A stretch of 64,000 bases of DNA from Liolophura sinensis. Its lineage: Eukaryota; Mollusca; Polyplacophora; Chitonida; Chitonidae. The stretch is from contig NC_088303.1 in the NCBI RefSeq assembly GCF_032854445.1, forward strand, positions 19,039,501 through 19,103,500, given 5' to 3'. Below are positions 25,917-39,179 of the stretch, piece by piece. Made by a program: the position numbers and the translations under genes. The notes below the pieces were generated by a model that saw nothing but the letters and a program-made list of their open reading frames with translations, did no database searches and was not told where the DNA came from. How positions within the stretch are numbered: the first letter of the stretch is position 1; each line of letters begins with the position of its first letter.

Positions 25917-27940
25917 ATTGATAATCCGTACCCCCTCACCCACTATCTAAATGTATCAGCATTAAACAGCTCTAAACAATTTACCACAAACTGGGTCATA
26001 TTGCTCTATCTTCCCCTCACTCTACATACAAACTTGACATTTCTATTACAGCCGCCAGGGCGTTTATCAGCGCTGAAGTAAACCCGTCGAGCTGAGCTAC
26101 CACGACCAGCAAAAGGGTCCGGGGTATTCCAAGGCACACATGAGCAGCAAGCGGTAAAGCTGGTCTGTTCTGCAGATGTAATCGTGAACCGGGTAGCTGC
26201 AGCGAGCCGTCAAGTCCGTCCTTCGCTGGCTTCTAGCGTCTTCGACCCATGCAAGTCCTTCGTTGGCCGCTTGATAAACGAGACCGGGTGTTGTAGTTGT
26301 TATGAATAATATTTTCCGCCTCTCCGGTAAGAAAGCTTTAATATGCCTCGTGTCATCTGTCGTCTTGTCTCACGTTTAAATGGCTATGTCGACTTTTCCT
26401 CCAAAGAGAATTACACCCCAAAGAAAACCAAATTCGTAACCATGGAAACCTCTAAAAACTTGTCAACGAAAGGCAACTTGACTGAGGAATTAAATGAAAT
26501 CCGGAAACGCTCAGCCCTTTGTTCCGTCGCTCGTGACTCTCTGAGCCAATGTCGTCCTTCTCTGCATGGATTTGTGTGTCTAGAGCCCAGTCCTGCGAGG
26601 CCCTATACAAACCGACTCCCTTTGATAACAACATCAACAAACGCGTATCTGGCCAGAGCGGTGACCTGGCAATGTGACGACGAAATTAATCCTGTGGGCT
26701 CGGAGAGGGGCTGGCTACCTGGTGGACAGCGGAAGAGCCCGGACGAAAACTGACGACCTATGACGCGCGCAGACTCGCCAAAGCACGAGCGTGATGTTAC
26801 AGTCCACCTATACTTTTACTGCCAGAATTAGTCAGCTCATTGTCTACCGACGCGCTGGAGTCGTTCGATTTATTTTGTCCATGATTGACCAGTTGGGAAA
26901 TGGATTGTGGTGGAGCTCACACGAGGCGATCACACGCTATACTCACATGTACGGCACGCCTCTTGGGCCGTCGATCACGGTTCTGGTGTGGTCAGTGAAC
27001 AGGTAAATCCGATTAAATGAAAAATCCTCACCCAGCGGACTTGTCGAATTAGCCGCGTTTCAATACACAGCCTTAATCATCGATTAAATCCTCGAATGCC
27101 GATATATCCCCGCCCCATTGCAGCAGAGTATGGTAGTTAGATATCTCTACTCTATATTTACAGTAAGTCTTGACTACAGTCACTTCTTTCTCCACAGAAC
27201 TGGTCCACACCAGTATTAAATAATAGGAGAGCGGGTTTTTGCCGCCCAATTCAGAGGGAAGTTAAGTCATGGTCCAATGCCTGTGTACTATCATAGGTAA
27301 CGCCCTGCAATTGTCCTAATATGTTAACACGCGGTTTATTTCGAGATAAATGACCCCGCGATGAAAGGTTAAACAAGTGGCATCCTGACTTGTAGAATCA
27401 CCAGTCGTCGTACTATGTGTACGATTTACACGAATCTGATTCAGGATGGTTGTACGTAAACCATAATCATTCATTCATTTTTTTTATTATTATTGTTTTC
27501 TTGACGGCAAGGTTAGCATTTGTCGTTGTATACTCAAGAATATATCACTTATATGACAGCGGTAAGAAATCCTCAGTGATACAAACCAATATCAACCTTA
27601 TTTGAAAGGCCTCGGTTCACAGGAAGTATATTTCTGTGGGGAACATATATTCTGTCTGTAGATCCGTAAGCACCAGGCTGGATTTGATTGGGGATACCGT
27701 GGATACAATAGCAACCAGGCTGGTTTTGATTGCGGATATCGTGGATATTATAGTAACCAGGCCAGTTCGTAGCAATCAGACCGGTTTTAATTCTGATATA
27801 ATTGCTGTAATGTTAATTCAGCTGAATAGTGAAGCGAAACATACCATCCACCTAATAACACTGCCAAGTGCATCACAGTGTGCCATATATGTTGCGTGAT
27901 ACAATGAGTTCTAAATTTACACGCACGGAAAATACCAAAC
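25917..27940. other. Region upstream of the SLC7 gene
   Basis: About 26040-26330 is richer in G, C and CpG than its surroundings and lies directly before SLC7 exon 1, so it may hold the promoter or 5' UTR. No TATA box or splice evidence fixes this. A 136-codon plus-strand frame at 26343-26753 shows no recognisable family. Confidence 0.3.
27505..27575 (-). mobile_element. SINE-A fragment, strongly decayed
   Basis: TATACTCAAGAATATATCAC then TTATATGACAGCGG matches the reversed SINE-A tail with several changes. Confidence 0.35.
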
Positions 27941-29559
27941 ATAACTTACAGGTGAAGTGAACTTCAGCTGGTTGTGTGAGGTTTTATTGGTATTCAGTTG
28001 TGTTTTGATTACAACTGTTCATATTTCCAAAGCGGCGATCTAATTCAACAAAATGACTATACAGCCCCTTGCCCGTGGCTAAGCGAGATGAGACACAATC
28101 ATGAAACAGAGCTCAAGCAGACCCTGTAGATCACCATTATTTACATTATTACAATTACGATTGTTATATTTACAATTATACAAATTACAAGTGTTCGGAA
28201 AATATCCACTGATTTGAAAACGAAACAACAGGCCGAGTTTTTAAATAGCGGAAACCTAGGTCAATAATGATCACGTGATTTATCCTAACATATATCACGG
28301 CAAGAAATCCTCCATTCCTATCACAAATTTGCACTTTTTCAGGGCCTTAAGCTACCAGGAAACGAATGACCATGTTTTGATTTCTTGGGTCGCGAGAGAT
28401 AACTTTGAGCGAGATAATGTTTCATTAATGAGCGGAAAATGGAATTGACATCATAGTTGATAGTATGCTAAAAACCCACATTACGGAGGTGGAACAAAAC
28501 ATCAATCGCAAGGTGTCGCTACCGCCATGCATATCCAGCCGGGGTAACGAACCAATCTAACGTGCTCAATCTGTCAATGTAATCGCTTTTACAATGTCTT
28601 CCTGATACAATATAGATCAAGTCGACCTAATTAGGCCAAAAAGCTTTTAACCTTGGTTTGCTTATAGGCAATTTGGATACTTCACTTACTAGGTGGCATG
28701 TTTGTGACAAACCAGACACGTGTGCAGAGGTCTTATGTCGGCAACCACATACATGTACATGGACTTTACCTAGCTGAAGCCTATTTGTGTTAACATAATG
28801 GGTATGTTAAATAAACATTGCCTTTTCCCAAGATCTAGCAACATGGTTTTTCATGCCAAAGACTTAATTACGTCACTGCTGACTTATTCGCCTTGGTAAC
28901 ACGAGTAAACCATTACGCCTTTAATCATGCAGTATGCAACCGTCGAAATGGTCAAGCTTTAGCAAAGGTGTAATCTGTAGAGTGAAAGAAGGCAGTGCTT
29001 TCCCTTCTGCTGTGCTTTGGCTATCTGAGATGATATATTTACCACGGATCTAACAGGCCAAATGTATATGATGACGCCATCTGTGTGCTTAAGGCTATAA
29101 CTCAGTAACAGCCCTTTATATTAATAAGAGATATTGAAACCAGGTAAATCGACAGAACAGGCCGGCCGATCGGTCAACCTCTCCCCCGAGAAACAGCTTC
29201 TCCGGCCTGGCTCCACCATTAACTCCCCACAACAGCTGTAATTTTATGGAGATGAGTCGCTGTCTTCACATACGTCAAGGCCTAAACTATAGGTCCATAT
29301 ACTGCAGATGCCTGTGGGGACAAGGCGTTAGTGTTGACACCCACGCTGTTTCTGAAGCATTGTCCAGTAACGCAGGCGAAAAACAATTACTGAAGTATTA
29401 ATGCAGACAATATGAACAATAGATATTTCGTTCTTGCTCGAACAACATGTAAGGATTTACGGGTGGTTCGTCAAGTCACATAAGGGGTAATGGATGTTTG
29501 TTTTTCATTAGGCTTACAGGGCAGGATTATCGCCAAGTCTGTGCGTCGAAACAGATACC

Positions 29560-30300
29560 CGTACACACCTATCAATCATATTTCAGTCAGTAATTGCAAG
29601 ATCAATTTGAATAAACACGTTCAACACATACCACCAAAAGACTAAGAAAGTTTATTAAGTGTGAAAATCGGACTGATGCAGTCAATATTTTTCAGTTATG
29701 CTGGAAAGGCGCGAATGTTCTGGAGGAATGAGTAAAACTCAGTACTCAAACCGTGTTCCTTGATAGTTTACAAGTTGTCCATGATCAAATATGTATCTCA
29801 GTTGCGCTTTGATGGCAATTGTTCACATACCCAGTATGGCAATCAAATTCAACAAGATGTATACATTCCCCGTGTGGCATCTGCTTAAGTGAAATTAGAC
29901 ACAGTTGAATAGCATGTTGTCAGAGCTTCTCGATACGCCTTCCATATTTTCTTCCTAGAGGACTCGTAGTTAAATGTAAGAAATTTGGAGTGAAGGTCTT
30001 TGATGGAATGTCCTTGACATGTTAATTTTTGCCGTAATATCTTGTGGCATTAACTGATATCGTAACACACCACACAGTATTTAACGAAAGGTATAATTTG
30101 TGTTATATACACATCATATTCAAAGCCTTTCTATATGTTTTTATCTTAGTAAGGACAATTCGCTCTGTTAAAATTACAACCATTCTAATTGTTAAATCAA
30201 CGAGGCAGGAAGTCGTTTTGGTGTTCGTACACATTCATAATAGGTCACGTCAGTTTTTAGTTAAAGATTTACAGATATATAGAATTTTATAAGCCATCGA
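29560..30300 (-). pseudogene. Second, decayed 3' end of the reverse transcriptase element
   Basis: Compared with 36960-37600 it has the same order: CACGTTCAACAC...ACCAAAAGACTAAGAAAGT, the GCGCTTTGATGGCAATTGTT block, then GGAGTGAAGGTCTTTGATGG leading into remnants of the RT C-terminus on the minus strand. Many stops and indels are present. Confidence 0.55.
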
Positions 30301-31819
30301 TCGATGGCTGCCAAATGCTGACTGTTATATATCTGTTGTGGTTTTGTAAACCGTAGGTCTAACGGCGGGTCACCCGCTACAGGTGCCCTTTGTATTGTTT
30401 TAGAGTTATTGTATGTTAAATGTGATAACAAAACAGCATTTTGAGTAATTCTAGACGAGTGAAATTAACATCACTGCATTTTTTTTTGCTTAATTCTGCT
30501 TAAGCCATGGCGCTACGGGGACGGGTATGCTACTATTTATGCATTAACATGAACAGTCAGAATGACCGAGGTAGAATAACAAGAGGCTGCAATTCACGGG
30601 TTAAGTGCGACTATTCACCAGCTATCACACTGTCGTCGCTGCTTTGGTTTTACACTCTATGCTATACCTCTAGTTATATTTACCACCCATGGTAATGAAC
30701 CCTCCTGATGTCTGCAACCGGTCATTGTAATCGTATTTACTATTACACCCGAGACTATGACAATCCAGCGGGAATTAGACCATAATGATTCTATTGTCGT
30801 TAAAACAAGGTGACTTTAGAAGCTTGGCCACCATGCACAGGCTTTTCCCCATTACCACATAGTTTGCCTTTGCCAGGGCCTTTGTGTTAATATATAGGTA
30901 GTGTTAGCAAGTAACCAACTCTGGTAACATGAGTTGTCATGCCAAACACTGGATATAGGTTTCCGTTGAGTCATCCCCTTGGGTAGCATAAGCTAAACAT
31001 TGATTGTTCAATTACATCCGTCGAACTGACAAGATTGTAGCAATATGGCATCTGTAGAGTGTGATAGCAGATATTACTTTCGTGTAAAAAATCAGGACTA
31101 TATCTCGGGTAGTTCTTCAGACCCCACTAGTTCTATGTATATATGTTGACTTTCTCTCACTGCCTAAGGCTATAAGTACACGCCCTTCATATAAAATAGG
31201 GAAATTGAAAGGCGATAAAACTATGGAACAGAACAGCCGGTGGGTCAGTCTCTCCAGGGAGAAATAGCCTCTGGGTTCTTGCTCCCCATTAAGTCGCCAC
31301 AACAGCTGTAATTTGATGGAGGCGAGCCATTGTCCTCCACATACGTCAAGGCCTAAACTATAGGTCCATATACTATATATTCCATATACTCTACATGCTT
31401 CATACACTCTAGATGGCTGGAGGAGGAGGAGGGGGTGCAATACTGGAAGCATTGTCTAAAGATGGAACTCTTATGCAGGCGGAAAACAACTTCGGATGAC
31501 GCCAGAGCACTATTTCTAATATAATACAGACAATCGGAACAATAGCTTTGTTGTTGATAGCCGTGTTCAATGGGCTATCGTAGTAGTATTTACGGTGTCC
31601 TATTGAGATCATGTAGATCAAGCCGACGTTAAAGGACCAAACGCTTTTATCGTTGTTTTGTCCTGGCTGCATTATTTGTGTCAAACTTGGCCGGTATGCG
31701 CAGCTTTTATGTCAGCACCAGAAAAATTTGTTAGAGCATTAGTGTTAGTATATTTGCCATGTTAACACACATCCATAGACGATTGTTCGGTTCTGTATAC
31801 ATTCGTGTGCCAGCCTTCA

Positions 31820-32270
31820 GTCAAAGCGGACGTTCCAGGTCAATAATCTCAAGGTCAAGAAAGACAAAACCCATCAAATAGGTTCGAAAAACAATGTCCA
31901 ACACGAACTACCAAAGAAATTATAAAGTATATAATGAAGACGGACTCACGCAAAGAACCGTTTTCAATGATGTTGGAAAGACGCAAGGAATGCTTTAGTC
32001 AAATGAATGAGATCAGTATGTAAATACCATGTTAGTATAATAAGTTGTCCTGAATCAAAATATGCAACTCAGGAGTGCTTTGACTGCAATTGTTCATATA
32101 TCCAACGTGGCGATCTAATTCAACACGATGAAAACATAACCCTAAGCTTTGGGTTAATTAGAATTACACACAATTATGAAGCGGAATGCAAGAGGTTCCA
32201 GACATTGTGCCCATATGTACTTACAAGAGATTTATACTCACATAATGTAGTAAGCATTGTCCAGCAATGA
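31820..32270 (-). repeat. Third copy of the retroelement 3' block
   Basis: Aligns with 36960-37400: AATAATCTCAAGGTCAAG, CACGAACTACCAAAGAAAT, GACTCACGCAAAGA, TGCTTTGACTGCAATTGTTC. The match breaks off before the RT coding part. Confidence 0.65.
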
Positions 32271-34507
32271 GGCTCTTACACAAACGGAAAACAACTTCTG
32301 TAGTTAAGATGACACCTGAGCACCATTTTTTCGCATGCTATTGCAGGCAAAATAGCTGTATTTTTGACACTTAAGGATTTTATGTTCATTGCATGAGCCC
32401 AATAATACGTTGATCTTAGAATGTCTTAAAAATAAACGGTTGATATGTAATGGTGTCGACCAAAACAGATAATATGCATATCCAGGCGTTGATATTTGAC
32501 TCTCATAAGTTATTGAGAGCAAAACGCCTCATGCATAAGTTAGTAGTTTATCAGAGAACCTATCATGCAAAATGCAGTGTTGATATTCGAAACCTATGGT
32601 CATAGCAAGATGATTATCACAAAAGCCAAAATGCATAATATGATGTTAATCATTTTAGTTTTATATTCCAATAATATGAAGTTTCAATACCCGGAACCCC
32701 TCAAATGAGAACGATGTCATGCTGATTAGATGACTGGGTTTTTCATATTCGAGATGAACTTGACAAAGCACGACAGTTGTCGATGAACGGACCGCAGAGA
32801 TGCCCCATTCAGTGATTGATGTGTGAGATGACTGTGAAGTACTAAGGGTTATTTGCCATTGTGTAGTCGCCGTAGGTGTAATAGGGCACCAGCCGTGAGG
32901 TGTCTCCGACAACGCCAAGGTGTCTGCTTAACCTGCATGTTCAATAAACCATTGTAGTCTTCTTATTGCAATGTCTACTCCATCTTATTTAGATCAAGCC
33001 GACCTTATCAGACTAGAAAGCTTTAATCTTTGGATTTGCCTAGATGACATTATTTGTAATAAACTAGGCCAGCATGTGCAGGCTTTGTCCCAGGAACCAC
33101 ATACATTTGCTTAAGCCTTTATAGTTTCTACCGTAGTGAGAGGTGGCGTCTTATATACTACTATGTAAGAATTTTTATGCACGGTGGATTTACTCTAAGT
33201 TATTAGTCTTATTATATTATATTCTTTTAGTTTAGTGGCTATGTTGATCAAGAACCGTTAAGTTTCTCCTAGCTCTGTTAACGTGATTGCAAATGCCAAA
33301 TAGTGGATATATACGTCACCCATTTATATGTTGAGCCAAACAGTTATCGCCCAGTTACACTCATCAATCTAACATAGACTGTAACAAGAAGCAGTTGGAA
33401 GGCCATATATAATTTGTGAATCTGTTTTGTAAACCTGTATAAAGTACGGTTATTAACTGAGACTTACGGGGTTAGGGTATCTCAGTTGTAACAATGTAAT
33501 TATACATTGCACGACATGATCTCTGTAAATGCTTCCGTTTCAGTGTACACAGTTTTACCATATACGTGTACTTAAATTAGTTCATTGTCCAGCTATTTTG
33601 TGGACTACATGTATACAAGAGTGCCAACCACTAGGTGTCTCCACACCAACACAATATCTTCTTTAATATGGAAGATAAATATAGATCAAACCAGGTCAAA
33701 AAGCTTGTATTGCCGTTAACCTAGGTGCCCTCCTTTGTAAAACTAAGCCAGCATAGGCTTTATGCCAGCAACCACACGCTTTGCCTTTGCTATAGCCTTT
33801 ATGTATGTATACTGATATGTAGATGAGTAACCGTAGATTTTCCCCCGGCTATAGTAACATGACTTCTCGTGTTAAGTCGGATTTATCCAATTTTAATGGG
33901 TAACATGAGCTAAAACATTTCATCATTTATCGTCACGGCCATGCAACTGGGACGATTGTAATAAGGAATAAGTGTAATCTCCATAGCGTGCTGGAAGATA
34001 AATCTTCCCTAACAGGTATTGCTGGAGATCTGCGATCTTTCTAGCCCTATTTGATGGGTTTTGTCTTTCTTGTCTAAGGCTAATGCTCAGTAAACCACCT
34101 TCGCATTGATAACGTTAACAGAACCACAGAGCAGAACGGCATATCGGTCAGTATCAACTTTTTGGTCCTTTCAAAACTTATTTTGCACAACAAATAAATC
34201 AATAAATCTGCATGGAAAGGAAAGGTGTAATAGAATTCGATGGGTTGAGCTTTTCTTTGGTTCCCAGAACTGATATTTCTAAATGTCTTTTTGGAAATTT
34301 GACTTTGGAAGACATTGGTCTACCGATTGAGAGCTTCCACTGTGATTTGGATACTTCGTTGACTTCATAGACAATAATGGAAATTGAATGCCAAAAAAAA
34401 CATGAAATGTCATATGTGATCGCTCAAAATCTTCGCGACAAGACAGCTTCTCGTTCCATCATTAAATCGCCAAAACAGCTGTGGAATTTTTGCTAAGTCT
34501 TACCACC

Positions 34508-35345
34508 AGGTATGTCTTACCACAATAAACTAGGAATTACTGATTTGCCAACACAAGCTATATCTTACCACGATAAATTAGGAATTATTGGTTTGCCAAC
34601 ACCAGATATGTCTTACCACAATAAACTAGGAATTATTGATTTGCCAACACGAGGTATGTCTTACGATAATAAACTAGGAATCATTGGTTTGCCAACACTA
34701 GATATGTCTTACCACAATAAACTAGGAATTATTGATTTTCCAACACAAGGTATGTCTTACGATAATAAACTAGGAATCATTGGTTTGCCAACACCAGATA
34801 TGTCTTACCACAATAAACTAGGAATTATTGATTTGCCAACACAAGGTATGTCTTACGATAATAAACTAGGAATCATTGGTTTGCCAACACTAGATATGTC
34901 TTACCACAATAAACCAGGAATTATTGATTTGCCAACACAAGGTATGTCTTACGATAATAAACTAGGAATCATTGGTTTGCCAACACCAGATATGTCTTAC
35001 CACAATAAACTAGGAATTATTGATTTGCCAACACAAGGTATGTCTTACGATAATAAACTAGGAATCATTGGTTTGCCAACACCAAATATGTCTTACCACA
35101 ATAAACTAGGAATTACTGGTTTGCCAACATCATGTATATATTACCACAATAAACCCGGAATTACTGGTTTGCCAACATCATGTATATCTTACCACAATAA
35201 ACCAGGAATCACTGGTTTGCCAACATCAGGTATGTCATAACACAATAAACTAGGAATTATTGGTTTGCCAACATCAGGTGTGTCTCACAACAATAAACTA
35301 GAAACTATTGGTTTGCCAACACCAGGTATGTCTTAGCACAACTAG
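34508..35345 (+). repeat. Minisatellite, 48-bp unit (96-bp dimers), ~17 copies, open frame
   Basis: Unit TATGTCTTACCACAATAAAC then TAGGAATTATTGATTTGCCA and ACACAAGG. Two versions alternate (YHNK...IIDLPTQG and YDNK...IIGLPTPD), giving a 96-bp higher-order repeat. Because 48 is divisible by 3, a 242-codon frame stays open (34512-35240) as 16-residue repeats; this is probably a by-product rather than a gene. Each unit has a 5' splice-site-like (C/A)AGGTATGT. It sits directly after a block B copy. Confidence 0.92.
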
Positions 35346-36102
35346 AAATTATACGTTGGTGGTCTAGTGTAAGGGTGCAGAAAAATTTCGGGGAGCATAT
35401 AACTGCCTTTCTCAAAAACTTTGACGAATTTGAATGTGCAACGTCACTGTTCGGGATCCGATCGGCTGTGGCGAGACGCTATAGTCAAATGAGCCTACAA
35501 TGAGCAGCACTGACAAAGACAACTAATGGCCAGGCTTGTGTACAGTTGTTATTCGGACAAAAGACATTCATCAAACATTACTGTGTACATTCATTGGGCT
35601 TACGTTCATTGAAACTTACAGACACCTAACAATAGCTATGTGAATGAACGCGGTAGACGACGTGAGACGATTAACGCTACATTTGATGCAAGATGGCATT
35701 GCCCACTTCACGACTGATTGTGAGAGGCTAGACATTCTAATTGGATACGTTCTAGCAGTTGAGCACCTTGATATTGGGTTGATTTTCGAAGGATAAATGC
35801 ATTCACAATTTAATTCCGGTAGTTTGTTAAGCTGTCGGTAAAAGTTAGTGATAATACTTAACCATTCATTTACTGGTTTCGTAATTTTTGTGATAACACC
35901 TGCTTTTGGCTGACCGTTTGATCGCTTACTTCAAATCGACGTGTGGACCTGTATTGTAACAGTTTGTATGTAGACCTTTAACGGTAGGCAATACGGATTA
36001 AGAATGCGCCGATCCTCATGTTTTACTGACCTTCCATTGTTAAATTGTTTCATATTATTGAACACCAATGGCTGTTCCTCACAAGTCATGGGCTAGACTG
36101 AT

Positions 36103-36318
36103 CATAATTTTATTTATTTATTTATTTATTGGACTGGCGTTTTACGTCGTACTGAAGAATATTTCACTTGTACGACGGCGGCCAGCATTATGGTGGGAGG
36201 AAACCGACCAGGGCCCGGGGGAAACGCCCGACCATCCGCAGGTTGCTGGTAGACCTTCCCACGTACGGCCGGAGAGGAAGCCATTATAAGCTAGACTTGA
36301 ACTCACAGCGACCGTGTT
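36103..36318 (-). mobile_element. SINE-A, minus orientation, nearly complete
   Basis: TTTATTTATTTATTTATTGG, reversed tail, GGAAACCGACCAGGGCCCGG, GTACGGCCGGAGAGG and the B-box side TAGACTTGAACTCACAGCGA; the A-box end is missing. Confidence 0.85.
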
Positions 36319-36654
36319 TCATAATTTGAAGTACTGTCGATAATTATATATTTATAGTACATTATATACAATTAATAATTTCTGTAAGAACGTTTGATCA
36401 TAGTTCTTTTGAAGCTTTTGGAATCTAAAGGTTAACCTGTACCGGGTATTAAATGGTATGTAACAATGTGTTTGTCGACTGCTATGCCACTATAGGGAAT
36501 TGCGTTGAGATTCTTCTAGAATCTTCGTTCCGACAACTTGTAGATCTATATATAGGTCGATTTGGTTAACGTTGCTAATACAGTGGTCTGCAGTATTCAT
36601 CAGTTCAAATGGTTGCATACGTAAGCCTCGTTTTGGTCCTCTTCTGAAGCCCCG

Positions 36655-36950
36655 CGTAGCCGGCTGAACGACTCATCCCATTGGTTCTCTTACCTTCTCC
36701 AGCCCCTGCAGTCAGCTCAAAAACTCATCCCATTGGTCTTCTTACCTTCTCCAGTCCCCACGGCGTACTCAAGAATTCATCCCATTTGTACTCTTCCTTC
36801 ACCAGTCCCCACGGTCAGCTGAGCGCGTCCTCTTACTTTCTCCAATTCCCATTGTCATTTTGACTTTGCTAGTCCCCACTTTCTGCTGTGCCACTCTTCC
36901 CAATTCGTCCTCTTACTTTCTCTATTACCCACAGTCTGCTGATCCAATCT
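36655..36950. repeat. Minisatellite, ~58-bp unit, left part
   Basis: Unit CTCATCCCATTGGTCCTCTT then ACCTTCTCCAGTCCCCACGG and TCAGCTCAA, four to five diverged copies. The same unit reappears at 38785-38885 beyond the reverse transcriptase pseudogene. Confidence 0.75.
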
Positions 36951-37279
36951 ATGAGTCGAAACAGACATTCGTATACCAGCCGTTAACCCACAAGGAAGTT
37001 CAGAGTCAATAATCTCAAGACCATTTCCCAAAACGACCTTTAACACGAACTACCAAAGAACTAAGAAAGTATATAAAGTGTGAAATAGGACAGAGTCACG
37101 CAAAGAGAAGCCGTCAACAGTTTTCATTAATGTAGGAAAGACACAAGGTGTGTTCTAAGTGACTGAGTGAAATCAGTATTCAAACTGTACCATGCTAGAA
37201 TATAAGTTGTGGCTATTAAAGTATTATCAAAGTTGCGCTTTGATTGCAAGTGTTCATCTATCCACAGTGGCGATCCAAC

Positions 37280-38690
37280 TCAACACGATGAATATACAGT
37301 CCCTAGCCCAGGGTTTAGCGAAACTAGATACAGCCTTGAAGTAGATAGCCAAAGATTCTGGCCATATTTACTTACAAGAGAATTATACTCATTGTAAAAC
37401 TTCAGAAAATTAGAGTGAAGGCGTTTGGTGGAATTACCTTGACACACAAGTTTTGTGCAGTAATAACTTGTGACGTTGATCGAATCGTCACATAACACGC
37501 AGGATCTAACGAATGCTACAAGGCGAAATATGTACAAGCCATATGCAGGACCCCTCGGTATATTGATGTCCAAGTAAAGACAATTTACAATGTCAGAATT
37601 GAAACTATCGCTCTTGTAGTACAGTCTGCGAGAGAGGAAACCATTTTGCTCTTTGCACAAATATAGCTCAAGATAAGATGTACTGTCTGGAGGGTCTGTG
37701 GTTTGCTTTAAATCAAGCGAAAGTGGGCAAATATCTTTCACAGCCTTTGCTATATGTGGATTGTTTAAAGCTAGCAGACTATCAATATACCGTTTAGTGA
37801 ATGAGAAAGATCGGGCCGAGTGAGGATTACTCAAAAACTTAATAGATTCTGCATATAGTCGTATTTACAAGAGAACAGGTATAGGTCAACTAAAAGGGGA
37901 GCAAAGTTGGTGCCCCTCGGAATACCTATACACTGTTGGTGTATGGTTTTACCGAATTTCACATAGATCTTGTTAATGAGAAACTCAAACAACTCGATGA
38001 ACGATGAAACATCCCATGAATGGTAACCCTTGCATGTAGACGAACTGAAGAAGGCTTGGTGTCTTTGCCGTGAATGTAGCGGTGACCAATTTTATCAAAC
38101 ACCGATATAATTAGTGATGAAATTCTATCCATTAAATCTGTGTGAGAAATTGTAGTGGAGTGGAGAAATCCCAAGTAGAGATGGTCTTACATTGTACGTG
38201 TATTTGAGAGTCTATTCTTTCAGTGAGATGTTTTGAGTTTTTATGTATCCACATACAGTTAACGCCTTTATGTTTCAATTGCACAACAGTACTTTTCCAA
38301 AATGAGTCCTTTGTTAAGAGAGTAGATACAAGTTTGGTGGTACAGTTTCTCGATCCAGCAAAAAAGCGAGCTTTGTATCCGGATCTATGCATTTTTGGAA
38401 TCCAGCCAAGTTGTGGTTGTGGTACGGATACACTCCTCTGTTTGAGATAGGACTGATGCTTTTTAAATAGTTCCTCGAGGGTATTGGTCGTTCTAAAATA
38501 CGTTGATGTTGCGACTGTTGTTGTAGTGATATTCACGTCTTCTACAAGAGGCTGATAGTAATCATTCTTGTTGAAAAATATTATATTATTAGGAGCTTTG
38601 TCAGGAGGAACAATAAGGTATTTTCTCTGAAGGTCATCAAGTGCCTTTCTTATGGTAGGATCCTTCAGAACTTGTATTAATATAGTGGTT
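37280..38690 (-). pseudogene. Frameshifted retroelement reverse transcriptase
   Basis: Read on the minus strand from 38690: KALDDLQRKYLIVPPDKAPN (fingers), then a P-x-x-G-W-I-P-K-M-H...AGSRNCTTK segment, WDFST, GIPRGTNFAPLL (about 37895-37935), a palm motif YIDS where an active enzyme has YIDD (about 37778-37789), then YLELYL, NIPRGPAYGLYI and a C-terminal FYNEYNSLVSKYG. The pieces lie in at least three frames (breaks near 38150 and 37840, probably one more near 37980), and the second palm Asp is Ser, so it is inactive. This RT type is frequent in marine invertebrate genomes. I cannot assign it firmly to Penelope-like or another class. Confidence 0.85.
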
Positions 38691-38784
38691 TAGTATATTG
38701 GTAGGAAATGCATTGAGGTTCTAGTGTGTTGATTTAGTTCGGAACAGCATTGTTAACCTCTGGATCATTTTTACTTCTCTACGC

Positions 38785-38885
38785 ACGACTATCAGCTGAA
38801 CGGCTCATCCGATTGATCGTCTTACCGTCTCGCGTCCCCACAGTCAGTTCAACGCCTCATCCGATTGGTCCTCTAACCTTCTCAG
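38785..38885. repeat. Minisatellite, ~58-bp unit, right part
   Basis: GGCTCATCCGATTGATCGTC then TTACCGTCTCGCGTCCCCAC and AGTCAGTTCAACGC, followed by a second partial unit. It is the same family as 36655-36950. Confidence 0.65.
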
Positions 38886-39179
38886 TGCAGACAGGTAGCT
38901 CCTCAACATACATGTATTCGAGATCACACACCTTTCTACGTGATCCTACATTATGGAGACCAGGCTCGTTCATAGATGGGCGCCATTAGCGCAGTGATTT
39001 GGGGATAATTATTGATAAAGGAGTACCAGATATTTGATAAGTATTTTCAGATTCCTTAATCTTAATCAGTCTTAATCTGTATCAGTGGTATAAAAAGAAG
39101 CAACTACCTGCATCTGAATTAATCCAAAACATCCAAAAAAATGCTCACGTTTTAGCTAATGAATATTAAGCTATTCAAC

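Noticed and set aside
26343-26753. 136-codon plus-strand frame upstream of the SLC7 gene
   Set aside because: No recognisable motif, domain or splice context. The G+C-rich surroundings before SLC7 exon 1 fit promoter or UTR better.
34512-35240. 242-codon open frame as a repetitive protein gene
   Set aside because: The frame follows from a stop-free 48-bp unit; there is no signal peptide, promoter or non-repeat coding sequence.
36540-36620. Hammerhead ribozyme near the retroelement (CTGATGA on the minus strand)
   Set aside because: The required GAAA after stem II is missing and stem III cannot be drawn convincingly.
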